64,000 bases of DNA, from the NCBI GenBank assembly GCA_019359235.1, contig JAHHHT010000030.1, positions 1 through 64,000 on the forward strand, read 5' to 3'. Positions 62,550 through 64,000 of this stretch are shown here, in pieces. Position numbers and translations under genes: made by a program. Every line of letters starts with the position of its first letter. The stretch's first letter is position 1. Under the pieces are notes generated by a model. That model did not search any database. It was not told the origin of the DNA and was given only the letters and a program-made list of their open reading frames with translations. Source of the stretch: Oscillatoria princeps RMCB-10 (GTDB taxonomy: Bacteria > Cyanobacteriota > Cyanobacteriia > Cyanobacteriales > Oscillatoriaceae).

Positions 62550-63596
62550 ATGTCTGAAGCGACTCGGCTGCTGAAACAAGGAATTGAGCAGTATCAGACG
62601 GGTGAGTTTGAGGCTGCACTGGAGTCTTGGCAACAAGCGCTAGCGAGGTATCGGGAAATCCAAGACCGGCGGCGTTCGGGAGCGGCGCTGGGAAATCTGG
62701 GAGTCGCTTATCAGGCGCTGGGAAACTTGACAAAAGCGATTGAATGCTATAGAGAGCATTTGGCGATAGCGCGGGAAATTTCCGACCGGCGCGGAGAGGG
62801 GAATGCGCTGCTGAATTTGGGAAATGCTTTCCTGGAGTTGGGGGAGGCCGGTGAGGCGATAGAATACATGCAGCTGCGTCTGGCAATAGAGCGGGAAATG
62901 TCCGACCGGCAAGCTGAGGCACAGGCGCTGGGAAATCTGAGATTGGCTTACATGTCGCTGGGAGAAGCGGCGCAGGCGATTGAGTGCTTGCAGCTGCAGC
63001 GAGCGATCGCCCGGGAACTGTTTTGCAATAGCGAAACATCTGACTTTGTGGCGCTGGCGAGAAGTTTGGGGCTGAATCCAGAGGTGGATTTTGCGGGTGC
63101 GGATTTGAGCGATCTTGAGTTGCACTATGCGGATTTGAGCCGTGCGGATTTGCGGGAGGCTAACCTTGCGGGATCTAACCTGAATCTGGCGGATCTTGCC
63201 GGCGCGAACCTTGCCGGCGCTAACCTCAGCGGCGCGGTGCTGACGAATGCGAATCTTGCCGGCACTAATCTCAGCGGCGCTAATTTGAGGGGTGCGGATC
63301 TGCGCACGAACCTCAGCGGTGCTAATCTTGCCGGCGCACAGCTGAGTGAGGCGAATTTGAGCAGTGCGTATTTATGCCGCGCCAATCTTGCCGGCGGGCT
63401 GCTGAGTGGTGCTAATTTGAAAAATGCTGATTTAACTAGCGTTAATCTGGTGGGAGCCAATCTTGCCGGTGCGGACTTGACTCGTGCGGATTTGACGGGT
63501 GCGAATGTGGATAGCGCTCGCTTTGCCGGCAATTCAGGAATTTCTCAGGCGATGAAGCAAGCTCTGACGGAGCGCGGGGCAATTTTTGAGGAGTGA
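62550..63596 (+). CDS. TPR plus pentapeptide-repeat protein
   Basis: 348 residues. Residues 5-155 are about four TPRs (EAALESWQQALARYREI, GNALLNLGNAFLELGEAGEA). Then comes a link like that of the preceding protein (DFVALARSLGLNPEVDFAGADLS) and pentapeptide repeats (about 185-325), ending GISQAMKQALTERGAIFEE. No signal peptide. The TPR head can bind proteins. The start follows GGAAGTAAGATC (weak ribosome-binding site). The two neighbours with the same C-terminal half suggest a small domain-swapped family. Confidence 0.88.
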   Translation: MSEATRLLKQGIEQYQTGEFEAALESWQQALARYREIQDRRRSGAALGNLGVAYQALGNLTKAIECYREHLAIAREISDRRGEGNALLNLGNAFLELGEAGEAIEYMQLRLAIEREMSDRQAEAQALGNLRLAYMSLGEAAQAIECLQLQRAIARELFCNSETSDFVALARSLGLNPEVDFAGADLSDLELHYADLSRADLREANLAGSNLNLADLAGANLAGANLSGAVLTNANLAGTNLSGANLRGADLRTNLSGANLAGAQLSEANLSSAYLCRANLAGGLLSGANLKNADLTSVNLVGANLAGADLTRADLTGANVDSARFAGNSGISQAMKQALTERGAIFEE

Positions 63597-63741
63597 GCGC
63601 GGGGGCGTGAGGGTGCCGTTTGTAGTAGGGCTCTAGCCCAAAGTTTGTAGTAGGGCTTTCGCCCTGCAAAAAGTTGACGGCAGCTGATCGTCTGTGATAT
63701 AATTTAAGGAGGCTACCGTCTCAACCTGAACCAACCGCCCT

Positions 63742-64000
63742 ATGACCACTATCACCCTCACCCAACCCCCAGAACGAATCCAGCTCTCCGGTATCAGCTG
63801 GCCAACTTATGAAGCCTTACTGGCTGAACTGAGCAATCGCCGGATACGTCTTACTTACAATCGTGGCGCACTTGAAATTATGGTTCCATCACCTGAACAC
63901 GAACTTTACAAAGAAATCGTCGGTCGATTTGTCGAAACCCTGGCAGAAGAATTAGAAATTAGGATTTATCCTCTAGGCTCCACTACCTTCAAACGTTCGG
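63742..64000 (+). CDS. Uma2 family endonuclease-like protein (DUF820), 5' part
   Basis: 86 residues seen before the right edge. MTTITLTQPPERIQLSGISW, PTYEALLAELSNRRIRLTYN, RGALEIMVPSPEHELYKEIV, and GRFVETLAEELEIRIYPLGS follow the Uma2/DUF820 pattern, a restriction-endonuclease-like fold highly expanded in cyanobacteria. The active residues (in the missing half) cannot be judged. Function of the family is not settled. Confidence 0.9.
   Translation, partial: MTTITLTQPPERIQLSGISWPTYEALLAELSNRRIRLTYNRGALEIMVPSPEHELYKEIVGRFVETLAEELEIRIYPLGSTTFKRS

Overview
The window comes from a cyanobacterium, most likely a filamentous non-heterocystous one of the Oscillatoria/Microcoleus kind. It carries petN (cytochrome b6f), a menG-type phylloquinone methyltransferase and a GH57 branching enzyme. 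It also has a COP23-domain protein, many pentapeptide-repeat, TPR-CHAT and metacaspase genes, very large PAS sensor proteins, and many short palindromic repeats and minisatellites in the spacers. The taxon is inferred from gene families; no rRNA or tRNA gene was found.

Layout. 1-5167 (minus) is a giant DUF4347 / Calx-beta / beta-helix / nuclease-type surface protein that runs off the left edge. 5860-16285 holds mostly housekeeping or singleton genes: a response regulator, menG, a DUF445 protein, a BtuF-like protein, an AAA ATPase with a decayed partner, an SDR, petN, an AI-2E family transporter, DJ-1/PfpI and DUF167. 16429-23315 has two large signalling proteins on the minus strand flanking mobA; both carry unusual in-frame insertions. 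24215-24403 is CsbD. 24516-33123 (minus) is a nine-gene run centred on iron: two FTR1 permeases, a ferritin-like protein, a lipoprotein resembling the extracytoplasmic part of FTR1 systems, a Tat-exported multicopper oxidase and three membrane proteins of unknown role, ending with a MOSC protein. This has the parts of a Fet3/Ftr1-like oxidase-permease iron uptake system.

33999-36477 is an ECF cobalt/nickel transporter (cbiMN-cbiQ-cbiO). 36719-38163 is a GxxExxY protein converging on a potassium channel, with both gene ends lying in a 58-bp tandem duplication. 38405-56851 is an island of exported protease-like and repeat proteins: COP23, trypsin-WD40, pentapeptide, TPR-CHAT, a 7-PAS kinase, a metacaspase with a 60-residue membrane protein, a decayed duplicate of that pair, a pentapeptide-lectin-like fusion, and a second TPR-CHAT gene damaged at its 5' end. 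57183-59834 has a small conserved protein and the GH57 enzyme. 60242-60701 has two tandem small histidine-rich paralogs closed by a clear terminator. 61069-63596 has two pentapeptide proteins with a shared C-terminal module and different N-termini. An Uma2 endonuclease-like gene runs off the right edge.

The most interesting signals are the iron cluster, the metacaspase plus small membrane protein pair with its decayed duplicate, the palindrome-bearing 114-bp element inserted twice in frame in a PAS domain, and the tandem small histidine-rich genes. Domain calls rest on recognised motifs; no database search was possible.
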